From Syntrophaceae bacterium UBA2192 (GTDB taxonomy: Bacteria > Desulfobacterota > Syntrophia > Syntrophales > UBA2192), in contig DCVI01000058.1 in the NCBI GenBank assembly GCA_002327315.1, positions 1 to 6,696 of the forward strand: a DNA stretch of 6,696 bases, given 5' to 3'. Numbering within the stretch: the first letter of the stretch is position 1; every line of letters begins with the position of its first letter. Positions 1 through 5,215 of the stretch are shown in pieces. The notes beneath the pieces were generated by a model. The model worked only from the letters and a program-made list of their open reading frames with translations. It was not told the origin of the DNA and searched no databases. The position numbers were made by a program, and so were the translations under genes.

Positions 1-13
1 AGGTTCCCACTTA

Positions 14-496
14 TCAATCCCTGTTCCCTGTCCAAACAACCCAGACCACCTCTGATTTTACTTTGATATCGCTGTTATTGATTAAAGCAAGAGTTGGTCT
101 GCTTTTACCGTCTACCAACAAAGCACAGTCGACATCGGGGATTACATGTTGCTGAGAAGTCATTCTGCTTATTTGTAATTGATCCTTTGAAATTCCTATT
201 TGCGTTTCCGTTATGGTTTTTTGCGCATCGGCAATAGACTTCATCTGTTCCAATAGGATCAATTGCTGGTTAGCAATTTTCGTCATTGCATCTGCGGTAA
301 TTTTTTGTTGCTTATTTAATTCGAACTGCGAATAGGAAATAAAGAGTTGAAATATTGCAATTATGATTGGCAGTGCAGGCCAGAATTTACTTACGGATCT
401 GAAAACAGATAATATAAACTCCCCTGTCTTCGTAAGACGTGGTTTAATGAAATCAATTAGCTGATCGACTAATATTCTTAATTTCATAAATTTCAT
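14..496 (-). CDS. Hypothetical one-pass membrane protein with coiled coil
   Basis: I do not recognise a family for this 160-residue protein. The basic N-terminus (residues 1-37) leads into one hydrophobic segment at about 38-55 (rich in I, A, F and L). A long heptad-like, Q/K/I-rich stretch follows at about 60-112 and is probably a coiled coil. The C-terminal part, about 118-156, alternates hydrophobic and polar residues like a small beta domain. It is probably an inner-membrane protein with an oligomerising helix; no catalytic motif is visible. The start at 496 has only a weak Shine-Dalgarno (AGG around 504-506), and Met4 at 487 is an alternative. The gene is clearly AT-richer than the other genes here, with many AAA/ATT/AAT codons, which suggests foreign origin. 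It lies downstream of repeat copy A and shares no operon with gctAB, because two terminators intervene. ORF reality is moderately sure; function is unknown. Confidence 0.6.
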   Translation of the reverse strand: MKFMKLRILVDQLIDFIKPRLTKTGEFILSVFRSVSKFWPALPIIIAIFQLFISYSQFELNKQQKITADAMTKIANQQLILLEQMKSIADAQKTITETQIGISKDQLQISRMTSQQHVIPDVDCALLVDGKSRPTLALINNSDIKVKSEVVWVVWTGNRD

Positions 497-594
497 CCAG
501 CTTGCCTAACCGGCTGTTGATTCCGTCATTGAACAAATGGGGTCGCATCTTGTATTTCAGAACTTCTCTTTTTATAGCAACCTATTCGACGGCA

Positions 595-631
595 AAAACA
601 AAACCCCGCTCTCTTCTGAGATACGGGGTTT
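595..631 (-). terminator. Intrinsic terminator of element A
   Basis: A perfect 8-bp stem (AAACCCCG at 601-608 with CGGGGTTT at 624-631) encloses a 15-nt loop. On the minus strand it is followed by a T-rich run with single G interruptions. It matches the terminator of copy B almost exactly, including the start of the loop. The A/T ends of the stem mean it may also stop some plus-strand transcription. Confidence 0.6.
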
Positions 632-712
632 ATCTTTTCATGGCATGCCCCTTTGGGGGTTGGGTGGTTGGGTTAACCCGATGCCGTTGGTTGTGCCTGC
701 CGTCGAGGAATC

Positions 713-740
713 ATTAACCAAATAAATTCCATGGATGCAA
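713..740 (-). promoter_or_regulatory. Promoter-like head of element A
   Basis: On the minus strand TTGCAT (735-740) and GTTAAT (713-718) are separated by 16 nt. The same pair with the same spacing recurs at 2976-3003 and 3578-3605. The stretch 709-742 matches 3574-3607 at 33 of 34 positions. The site lies 27 bp beyond the gctAB terminator, a sensible place for a new transcription start. The -10-like hexamer is weaker here than in the other two copies. Confidence 0.4.
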
Positions 741-769
741 GAGAATTATCGTTGTGGGCATCCACATTG

Positions 770-808
770 AAAAAAAGAGCCGCCCCACGGCAGAAGATGA
801 GGCGGCTC
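770..808 (-). terminator. Intrinsic terminator of gctA-gctB
   Basis: A perfect 8-bp GC-rich stem (777-784 GAGCCGCC with 801-808 GGCGGCTC) with a 16-nt loop is followed on the minus strand by seven T residues (complement of 770-776). It begins 33 bases past the gctB stop codon. This is the clearest terminator in the window and closes the CoA-transferase operon. Confidence 0.88.
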
Positions 809-840
809 GGTGTATCACGTATGAGGATAGCCCCCGGTTC

Positions 841-1677
841 TCAGAGCCATCCCATGTTTTCGGCCTGCGCCTTGATTTTTTTGTTGTACTCGCCCCTTCT
901 CAAGAAAAAGCCTTCCGGATCGAGGTCCCTGATAATTCTAATCTGTTCTTCCGTCGGCGGTTCGGTCTCCCGGATAATCGGCGATACCTTCAGATCCCAG
1001 TTGACGTTCTCTTTTACCGAATCCACCGTGAGGCCCGGGTGATAAGTCTCCAAATACATTTCTTTCGTTTCGGGACTGAATCGGAACACCCCCCTAGTTG
1101 ATATGACGGCAGCCGGTCCTGTCCCTTCCGGAAGCCCTTCCTCATAACGGGTGTTTCCTCCCCTCAGATATCCCGGTGTTGTTACATAATCGCATTTCTC
1201 GACGAACCGCCGCTTCTCGTGAACCATGACGATCAGGCTTCTCCTGGCAAAGGCTCCAAAATCATGGGCCCCGCCACTGCCTGGAAACCGGACATCGGGC
1301 TTAAAATAATCCCCGAAACAAGTCGAATTCAGATTGCCGTATTTGTCAACCTGAGCCCCCCCGACAAAACCAACATCAATGAAGCCTCTCTGTAGGAACA
1401 GGGCCATGATGTCTGTCAATTGCCCCGCGAAAAGAGCCCTGGGGACCAGATCCGGATCCACAACACTGAACGGCGTTCTTGATGGCATGGAATCAAAGGA
1501 CCCCGTTTCGTAGGCCATTTTGCAATTGGGAGCGTGGGTTCTTTTGGCCAACATGGCGCCAAGCAGAGGCAAGCCGACACCGATCAGCACTCTTTCTCCG
1601 TCTTTGATTTCTCTCGCACAGGCTGTGATCATCAATTCCGGCAGCGTAAAGTCTTTGGCGTATTTCTGGTCGCTCAT
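841..1677 (-). CDS. gctB: CoA-transferase beta subunit, GctB-like
   Basis: Beta subunit (278 residues) of a class I CoA-transferase that should work with the upstream GctA to move CoA between an acyl-CoA and a free carboxylate through a glutamyl-CoA intermediate. It resembles the glutaconate CoA-transferase B subunit of Acidaminococcus fermentans (recalled, not searched) along nearly its whole length; that protein is about 266 residues. Shared landmarks are the N-terminal GVGLPLLGA region (33-41), the Y-E-T-G segment with Glu57 where the catalytic Glu54 of the relative lies, GGAQVDKYGNLNST (106-119), GSGGA (133-137), HEKRRF (153-158) and DYVTTPG (163-169). Having the glutamate favours a true transferase over the related IpdAB ring-cleaving hydrolases. 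The start at 1677 has a strong Shine-Dalgarno, AGGAGG (1685-1690), which overlaps the gctA stop codon, so the two genes are probably translationally coupled. Substrate is not fixed by sequence: glutaconate, a 3-oxoacid or an aromatic/alicyclic acid are all possible. Confidence 0.9.
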   Translation of the reverse strand: MSDQKYAKDFTLPELMITACAREIKDGERVLIGVGLPLLGAMLAKRTHAPNCKMAYETGSFDSMPSRTPFSVVDPDLVPRALFAGQLTDIMALFLQRGFIDVGFVGGAQVDKYGNLNSTCFGDYFKPDVRFPGSGGAHDFGAFARRSLIVMVHEKRRFVEKCDYVTTPGYLRGGNTRYEEGLPEGTGPAAVISTRGVFRFSPETKEMYLETYHPGLTVDSVKENVNWDLKVSPIIRETEPPTEEQIRIIRDLDPEGFFLRRGEYNKKIKAQAENMGWL

Positions 1678-1684
1678 GTTTCAA

Positions 1685-1690
1685 CCTCCT
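1685..1690 (-). promoter_or_regulatory. gctB ribosome binding site overlapping gctA stop
   Basis: On the minus strand the gctA stop TAG (1691-1689) runs directly into the AGGAGG of gctB, and the gctB ATG begins seven bases further on. A terminating ribosome would sit on the next gene's binding site. That fits coupled, equal production of the two subunits of one enzyme, and it fixes the gctB start at 1677. Confidence 0.85.
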
Positions 1691-2657
1691 ATATGTCCAT
1701 GTGCATGGTGTCGAAGGGATAAGTGCCGTAATTGATCGGATCGCTGTAATACGGCTTTGGCTTCAGCCTCATCAGCCTCTTATATCCATACTTTTTGATA
1801 TAATTCGCGATGTACCCAGCCCTGTCGTCTACGCCATAGACCCATTCGTCCAGGAACTTCTTGAACTTGACGTCATCGTCGGCGACGAAATTCGCATACA
1901 TGTATCTGAACCAACGGTCATCATCGTGATATCCAAACAAGTGCCCCGGATGGGCGCCCCACGGTTCGTGTACGACAGCCGCCACCCTGAAGCCGGGGAC
2001 AAGCGTCGATTCCGGATTCCGCCTGATGGTATCCGTGTCGACAATCTCCTCCACACTCGCGATGATTGTTTTGCCGGAGAGCGTTCCCCATTTTGCTGAA
2101 AAGATGGAGCCCCACGTCTGAAGGTTACCCTCGAGGTCTGCGCGCTGACAATGGATGATGGAGACGTCGGGGTTGATGCCTGAGATCAGCGTTACTTTTT
2201 GCCCGGTGAAAGGACAGTCCACATGTTTCAGCTTGTTTTCTCCGAGGAAGGACCTGATTTCGTTGATCGATGACCCTTTCTGAGACATGATCGGCATAAA
2301 TGGAACACCCATAGCGCCGGCCATTAACTTTGTTGTCAGGCCGAAGTTTGAGTAGTCTTCAACTTCTACCAGCCCCTTCTCGACAGCTCGACGAAAACGG
2401 TATCCCGTTCCAAACGCTTCGTTGGCGGACCACGATAGGATGAGTCTTTTCGCGCATCCCGCACCGATCATTTGATCGAAAATCTCTCCCGGTGAACTCT
2501 CGATCAGGGTAAGATCTTTTTTCCCCTGCCTGATGATCTCATGGGCTGCCGCGGCTGCGTGGTTGGCCCAGACCGCGCTTATGTACAGCGTCATGCCGTC
2601 ACTAACGAATTTAGAAATCGCTTCTTTCATCGTCATGAGTTTCGATTCTTCAGCCAT
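1689..2657 (-). CDS. gctA: CoA-transferase alpha subunit, GctA-like
   Basis: Alpha subunit (322 residues, the usual length of about 320) of a cytoplasmic class I CoA-transferase, partner of the adjacent GctB. It follows the Acidaminococcus GctA pattern as I recall it: MTMKEAI at 8-14, EIIRQGKKDLT at 40-50, RFRRAVEKG at 87-95, a VPFMP segment at 118-122, PDVSIIHCQRADLEGN at 163-178, EEI at 203-205, VPGF at 220-223 and PWGAHPG at 232-238. The start at 2657 is supported by a GGGGGA Shine-Dalgarno at 2663-2668. One feature is odd: the glycine-rich loop near residue 27 (GGF in the Acidaminococcus enzyme, part of the oxyanion hole) reads ISAVW, with one residue fewer in the loop. The activity or substrate may therefore differ from true glutaconate CoA-transferase. 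The 200 bases upstream are AT-rich, with no convincing promoter of their own; element B lies just beyond. Confidence 0.88.
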   Translation of the reverse strand: MAEESKLMTMKEAISKFVSDGMTLYISAVWANHAAAAAHEIIRQGKKDLTLIESSPGEIFDQMIGAGCAKRLILSWSANEAFGTGYRFRRAVEKGLVEVEDYSNFGLTTKLMAGAMGVPFMPIMSQKGSSINEIRSFLGENKLKHVDCPFTGQKVTLISGINPDVSIIHCQRADLEGNLQTWGSIFSAKWGTLSGKTIIASVEEIVDTDTIRRNPESTLVPGFRVAAVVHEPWGAHPGHLFGYHDDDRWFRYMYANFVADDDVKFKKFLDEWVYGVDDRAGYIANYIKKYGYKRLMRLKPKPYYSDPINYGTYPFDTMHMDI

Positions 2658-2849
2658 ACTGGTCCCCCTTTTTTGTTTCAGTTGCTGTTACAGTTTATGA
2701 ATCGAAAAGAATACTCCCTCGTTAAAGGCTATTTTCCACCCCCTTCCCAGGATTGAACTGATGCAGACTATGTTAATTGGGATTAATGGTTAAAGATGGG
2801 CAATATAACTGCGCTTTTTATTTCAAGGACAGGGATGACCGCGAAAAGG
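2658..2849. other. AT-rich leader region upstream of gctA
   Basis: This stretch separates the gctA start from the terminator of element B. I see no ORF worth calling, no stable hairpin and no repeat. On the minus strand a TTGAAA (2822-2827) and a TATATT nearby are only about 13 nt apart, too close for a convincing sigma70 promoter. If gctAB has its own promoter it should lie here; otherwise transcription must read through from element B. Confidence 0.35.
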
Positions 2850-2851
2850 CC

Positions 2852-2891
2852 GAAACACAAAACCCCGCTCTCGATTGACATACGGGGTTTT
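2852..2891 (-). terminator. Intrinsic terminator of element B
   Basis: A perfect 9-bp stem (AAAACCCCG at 2859-2867 with CGGGGTTTT at 2883-2891) with a 15-nt loop continues on the minus strand into GTGTTTC. On the plus strand the hairpin is also followed by a pyrimidine-rich TCTCATTT, so it may act in both directions. It would insulate gctAB from the tail-tube-like gene. Confidence 0.6.
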
Positions 2892-2975
2892 CTCATTTCA
2901 TGGCATGCCCCTTTTGAGGGTTGTAGGTTAGTGGTTAACCCGATGCCGTCATAGTTTATTGTTTTGTCGAGTCAT

Positions 2976-3003
2976 ATTAAACCATTATCCTCCGTGGATG
3001 CAA
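2976..3003 (-). promoter_or_regulatory. Promoter-like head of element B
   Basis: TTGCAT, 16 nt, then TTTAAT on the minus strand. It has the same hexamers and spacing as the heads at 713-740 and 3578-3605, while the spacer itself differs. That is the pattern expected when the two boxes matter more than the sequence between them. Confidence 0.45.
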
Positions 3004-3024
3004 GGACCTATTCTCGCAGCCCCC

Positions 3025-3519
3025 TCACTTCCCGTCGTCGACGCTGATCCAGAGGGCGACGAACTCGGCTTTCTCCATCACGAAGTTGTCCTCGGGAACG
3101 ACGAGGGACCAGTTCCTGAATTTCACGCCGTGGAGGGTGAGCATCTTTGCTTTCCCGGGAACTGCGGGGTTTGCCAGCCGCATGGTGATGTTGAAGGAGG
3201 GCTGCACCCAGATGCCTGAAGGTCGGCTGGTCGCGGCATCCCCGAGCATCAGCTTCAGCAGGGCGCCGTTGATGTAGGCCCGCCCGATCGTTCCGCTGAC
3301 GGTGACGTTTCCCGACCGGATTTCGGTGGGATATTGCTGGCCCTGTTCGTGGAGGGGTTTGAGATCCGAGCTGACTTGGATTTCCACGTTCATTGCGCGG
3401 CCGACGGGCGTCAGCGAATATTCGTCGATGATTCTTTTTGCGGCGTCCCCTTCGACCCCTGCATCCACAAACAGGGAAATGGTTGCATCGCTGCCGCTGA
3501 CAACATTGGACTGTGGCAT
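3025..3519 (-). CDS. Probable phage-type tail tube (virion structural) protein
   Basis: A 164-residue soluble protein with no signal peptide or membrane segment. Its pattern resembles tail tube proteins of contractile or long-tailed phages and phage-like particles. An N-terminal region is followed by alternating beta-strand segments, the segment PTEIRSGNVTVSGTIGRAYING (64-85), a hydrophobic helix LLKLMLG (87-93), and a C-terminal segment HGVKFRNWSLVVPEDNFVMEK (130-150), in which tube proteins describe the strand pair that lines the tube. This family call is from memory of the pattern. The ATG at 3519 is preceded by GGAGAAGG (about 3524-3531), a good ribosome site. No other phage gene (sheath, tape measure, baseplate, integrase) is in the window, so the gene looks like an orphan. 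It has its own promoter-like head (copy C) about 50 nt upstream. It could be a prophage remnant, a domesticated tube-fold protein, or one edge of a larger locus. GC-rich shadow frames overlap it, but this frame has the best start and family pattern. Confidence 0.6.
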   Translation of the reverse strand: MPQSNVVSGSDATISLFVDAGVEGDAAKRIIDEYSLTPVGRAMNVEIQVSSDLKPLHEQGQQYPTEIRSGNVTVSGTIGRAYINGALLKLMLGDAATSRPSGIWVQPSFNITMRLANPAVPGKAKMLTLHGVKFRNWSLVVPEDNFVMEKAEFVALWISVDDGK

Positions 3520-3573
3520 ACGCCTTCTCCTTCCATCGGAATGGGATCGCGGGCATCATTTCCGGATTCCGAA

Positions 3574-3607
3574 AATCATTAAACAAATAAATTCCATGGA
3601 TGCAAGA
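3574..3607 (-). repeat. Repeat copy C: head of element A only
   Basis: This stretch is identical to 709-742 at 33 of 34 positions, but the hairpin and terminator parts of the element are missing. It contains the promoter-like boxes TTGCAT (3600-3605) and TTTAAT (3578-3583) on the minus strand, 16 nt apart. A start about 7 nt past the second box would give the tail-tube-like gene a 5' leader of about 50 nt. Confidence 0.6.
3578..3605 (-). promoter_or_regulatory. Promoter-like sequence upstream of tail-tube-like gene
   Basis: TTGCAT-N16-TTTAAT on the minus strand resembles a sigma70-type promoter and is placed correctly for the gene starting at 3519. A sigma54 site was considered because of TTGCA, but no GG lies at the required distance upstream. 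Promoter activity is inferred from position and from recurrence of the boxes at three sites. Confidence 0.45.
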
Positions 3608-3657
3608 AATATTCTTCCATTCAGAGTACTTGCGCAGTGATCATGGCGTGGGATTAT

Positions 3658-3686
3658 TTGAAAAACTCGCCCGTTCCTGCTATATA
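3658..3686 (+). promoter_or_regulatory. Sigma70-type promoter for the solute-binding protein gene
   Basis: TTGAAA (3658-3663), exactly 17 nt, then TATATA (3681-3686) is a near-consensus pair on the plus strand. It sits in AT-richer DNA between divergent genes. The -10 box lies within a small palindrome, GCTATATAGC (3679-3688). The implied 5' leader to the ATG at 3950 is about 255 nt and contains the palindromic repeat at 3757-3812. Confidence 0.55.
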
Positions 3687-3756
3687 GCATCCATCGCCGA
3701 TTGCCCCCTCTTTGCTCTCCGACGCATCCAGGGAACATGATTTGAGGGATGGGGTT

Positions 3757-3812
3757 GTTCACCCTCACCTCAGTCCTCTCCCCTCAAGGGAGAGGAAGAT
3801 CAAGGAAAAGGT
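3757..3812 (+). repeat. Palindromic intergenic repeat, CTCTCCC family, copy 1
   Basis: A CACCCTCACC lead is followed by a perfect 8-bp hairpin (3775-3782 CCTCTCCC with 3788-3795 GGGAGAGG, loop CTCAA) and a purine-rich tail. Copies at 5294-5346, 6566-6602 (inverted) and 6621-6668 share the lead, the stem and much of the tail. It is a REP/MITE-like interspersed element; here it lies in the leader of the binding-protein gene. Confidence 0.7.
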
Positions 3813-3949
3813 TTTCCATAGGGTGCGGGAGAGTCGGGGAAGGCGGGAGAGAACAGAGCGAAAAGAGCAAGAGGAGTATATAAGGAACAAGGTCTGGACG
3901 AGGATGCCGCGCGATGCAGCGCAGGCATCCGGGGAAGGAGGATGAAGCC

Positions 3950-4948
3950 ATGAAGAAGATCGCTGTCCTGGTTGTTGTGATGATGCTTGCCGCGGCGCCC
4001 TGTGCATTTGCGCAGGCCCTGGCGGACAAGGCAAAGGCCGAGGGGAAGGTGGCGTTCTACGCCAACATGACATCGGTGGAGCCCGTCATGGAGGCCTTCC
4101 AGAAAAAATACGGTATCAAGGCGGAATACACGCGGCTCTCCACCAGCAAGTTCGTGGCAACGATCCTGACGGAGCACGCGGCCGGCAAACTCACGGCCGA
4201 CGTCCTGCAGGCGCCCATCCCGGTCCTGGAGCTGCTGATGAAGAAAGGCGTGCTGGCCTCGTACGTATCCCCCGCCTCGGCCGGGTACCCGAAGTGGGCC
4301 AACAAGGACGGCAAGATCCAGAGCTTCGGCATCGAGTACGTCGCCCTGATCTACAACAAGGATCTCGTCAAGCCCGCCGATCTTCCAAAGACCTACCAGG
4401 AACTGACGAACCCGAAATGGAAGGGCAAGATCGTCATGGCCGACCCCGCCTCGCACCCCACGACCATCTCCTGGCTCGTCGGGCTCAAGGAGAACGTGAT
4501 CAAGTCCGATGCGGAGTGGAGGGCCTTCCTCAAGGGTCTGGCCGCCAACAGCCCCATGTTCGTTGCTTCCTTCGGCCCCACGCCGGCCCCGATCGAGACG
4601 GGCGAGAAGCTGATCGGCATCTCCATGCCGAAGTACATCGTCACCAAGGCCCCCGCGCCGCTGGATTGGGCAAGGGTCTCGCAGCCCATGATGGGGACTC
4701 CCCGAGGGATCGGCATTGCCGCCAAGGCACCCCATCCCAACGCCGCGAGGCTCTTCGTCGATTACTGGCTCTCGAAGGAAGCCATGAAGATCATGGCCGA
4801 CCAGGTGGGTGAATACGTCCTTGCCCCGGGCGTCTATCCCCCGATCGCCGGGATCGACAAGGCCAAGGTCATCCCGATCCGGGAGCTCTCCGACGAGGAG
4901 ATCAAGAAATGGGGCGCCGAGTTCAAGAAGATATTTGCGAAGCAATAG
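3950..4948 (+). CDS. ABC transporter periplasmic solute-binding protein
   Basis: Exported binding protein (332 residues) of a type I ABC importer, in the AfuA/FbpA-like group of family 1 solute-binding proteins. It has a Sec signal peptide: KK at 2-3, a hydrophobic core at 4-16 and probable cleavage after AFA (19-21). Cys18 follows a proline, so a lipoprotein site is unlikely. Family-type segments are IEYVALIYNKD (128-138), TYQELTNPKWKGKIVMADP (148-166) and PHPNAARLFVDYWLSKEAMK (261-280). The start at 3950 is chosen for the AAGGAGG at 3935-3941 and because the signal peptide begins there; the longer in-frame ORF from 3914 adds only unlikely residues. The paired tyrosines of the classic ferric-binding site are not evident, so the ligand could be iron, a phosphonate or another small anion; I cannot tell. 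The ATPase gene follows on the same strand after a 478-base repeat-filled gap, with no permease between. Confidence 0.87.
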   Translation: MKKIAVLVVVMMLAAAPCAFAQALADKAKAEGKVAFYANMTSVEPVMEAFQKKYGIKAEYTRLSTSKFVATILTEHAAGKLTADVLQAPIPVLELLMKKGVLASYVSPASAGYPKWANKDGKIQSFGIEYVALIYNKDLVKPADLPKTYQELTNPKWKGKIVMADPASHPTTISWLVGLKENVIKSDAEWRAFLKGLAANSPMFVASFGPTPAPIETGEKLIGISMPKYIVTKAPAPLDWARVSQPMMGTPRGIGIAAKAPHPNAARLFVDYWLSKEAMKIMADQVGEYVLAPGVYPPIAGIDKAKVIPIRELSDEEIKKWGAEFKKIFAKQ

Positions 4949-4975
4949 CAGCTTCGCTGCAGTAAAAACAAAATA

Positions 4976-5073
4976 GTCATTGCGAGCGCAGCGACGCAAT
5001 CTTCGTTATAGAATCAGCGCAAAGATCTCAAACGTGGATCGCCACGCCTCGCGAGGCTCGGCTCGCGATGATC
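4976..5073 (+). repeat. Degenerate GTCATTGCGAG inverted repeat, copy 1
   Basis: The left end GTCATTGCGAGCGCAGCGACGCAATCT (4976-5002) is loosely mirrored by GATCGCCACGCC...TCGCGATGATC (5037-5073). This is the well-known style of interspersed palindromic repeat found in Desulfobacterota and some other genomes. The right end has diverged and carries its own perfect palindrome GCCTCGCGAGGC (5046-5057). No protein is encoded. Confidence 0.65.
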
Positions 5074-5080
5074 TTTTTTT
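5037..5080 (+). terminator. Possible terminator after the solute-binding protein gene
   Basis: The right arm of the repeat folds as ATCGC/GCGAT (5038-5042 with 5065-5069) around the 12-base palindrome 5046-5057, and is followed by seven T residues (5074-5080). It could end transcription from the binding-protein gene and separate it from the ATPase gene. The stem is imperfect, so confidence is limited. Confidence 0.4.
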
Positions 5081-5215
5081 AGAAACAGCTGGAGCACTTT
5101 CATGATTCGTTGTGCCCGAATCTCACGGGCATGAAGGTTGATTAGGAAATAGCAGAAATAACAGCAGAAAGAAAATCCCCCTTGGTCCTTCTTTATGAAG
5201 AGACTGTGCTGCAAT
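5081..5215. other. Spacer without recognisable feature
   Basis: This is the unique-looking AT-rich sequence between the two GTCATTGCGAG repeats. I see no plausible gene, no strong promoter and no stable hairpin in it. Confidence 0.4.

Larger units (their letters stand above)
592..742 (-). ncRNA. Repeated element copy A: candidate small-RNA gene
   Basis: On the minus strand this block has, in order, a promoter-like head (TTGCAT at 740-735, 16-nt spacer, GTTAAT at 718-713), an inverted-repeat region and an intrinsic terminator. The repeat region has an outer pair GGCAT/ATGCC (642-646 with 681-685) around an inner pair GGGTT/AACCC (657-661 with 675-679). The terminator stem is 601-608 with 624-631, and its minus-strand 3' side runs into TTTTGTTTTTG. 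A second copy (B, 2850-3006) has the same order and sequence, roughly 80% identical by eye over the core. The predicted transcript is about 112 nt, from near 706 to near 595, and has no ORF. Seen: the repeat and stems. Inferred: that it is transcribed. It could instead be a mobile repeat or the leader of the 14-496 gene. Confidence 0.45.
2850..3006 (-). ncRNA. Repeated element copy B: candidate small-RNA gene
   Basis: Second copy of the element at 592-742, in the same orientation. On the minus strand it has TTGCAT (3003-2998), a 16-nt spacer, TTTAAT (2981-2976), then an outer pair GGCAT/ATGCC (2902-2906 with 2943-2947), an inner pair GGGTT/AACCC (2918-2922 with 2937-2941) and a terminator stem (2859-2867 with 2883-2891). 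The predicted RNA runs from about 2969 to 2850, about 118 nt. Sequence beyond the terminator is not shared with copy A, so the conserved block coincides with a complete promoter-to-terminator unit. The head begins only 22 bp after the stop codon of the tail-tube-like gene, so the terminator may also serve that gene. Alternatively this is a leader/attenuator for gctA, whose start is about 190 bases beyond the terminator. Confidence 0.45.

Noticed and set aside
502..508. GCCTAAC just upstream of the 14-496 gene, read as an integron attC core (GTTAGGC on the minus strand)
   Set aside because: No matching RYYYAAC partner with complementary inner arms was found within the normal attC length, and no integrase is visible. 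A 7-base match alone is weak.
3008..3586. 192-codon minus-strand frame overlapping the tail-tube-like gene
   Set aside because: Its product is R/H/P/G-rich with no domain pattern. The 3025-3519 frame has a good ribosome site and a recognisable beta-rich pattern.
3588..3615. Sigma54 promoter (TTGCA at the -12 position) in the element heads
   Set aside because: None of the three copies has GG at the required 10-base distance before GC, so a sigma70-type reading fits better.
4948..4962. GCAGC-TTC-GCTGC hairpin at the stop of the solute-binding protein gene as a terminator
   Set aside because: The stem is only 5 bp, overlaps the stop codon and is followed by A residues, not T residues.
3800..4999. 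399-codon minus-strand open frame opposite the solute-binding protein gene
   Set aside because: It is the antisense of a clear exported binding protein. Its translation is rich in G, R, D and H with no family pattern, as expected from GC-rich third positions.
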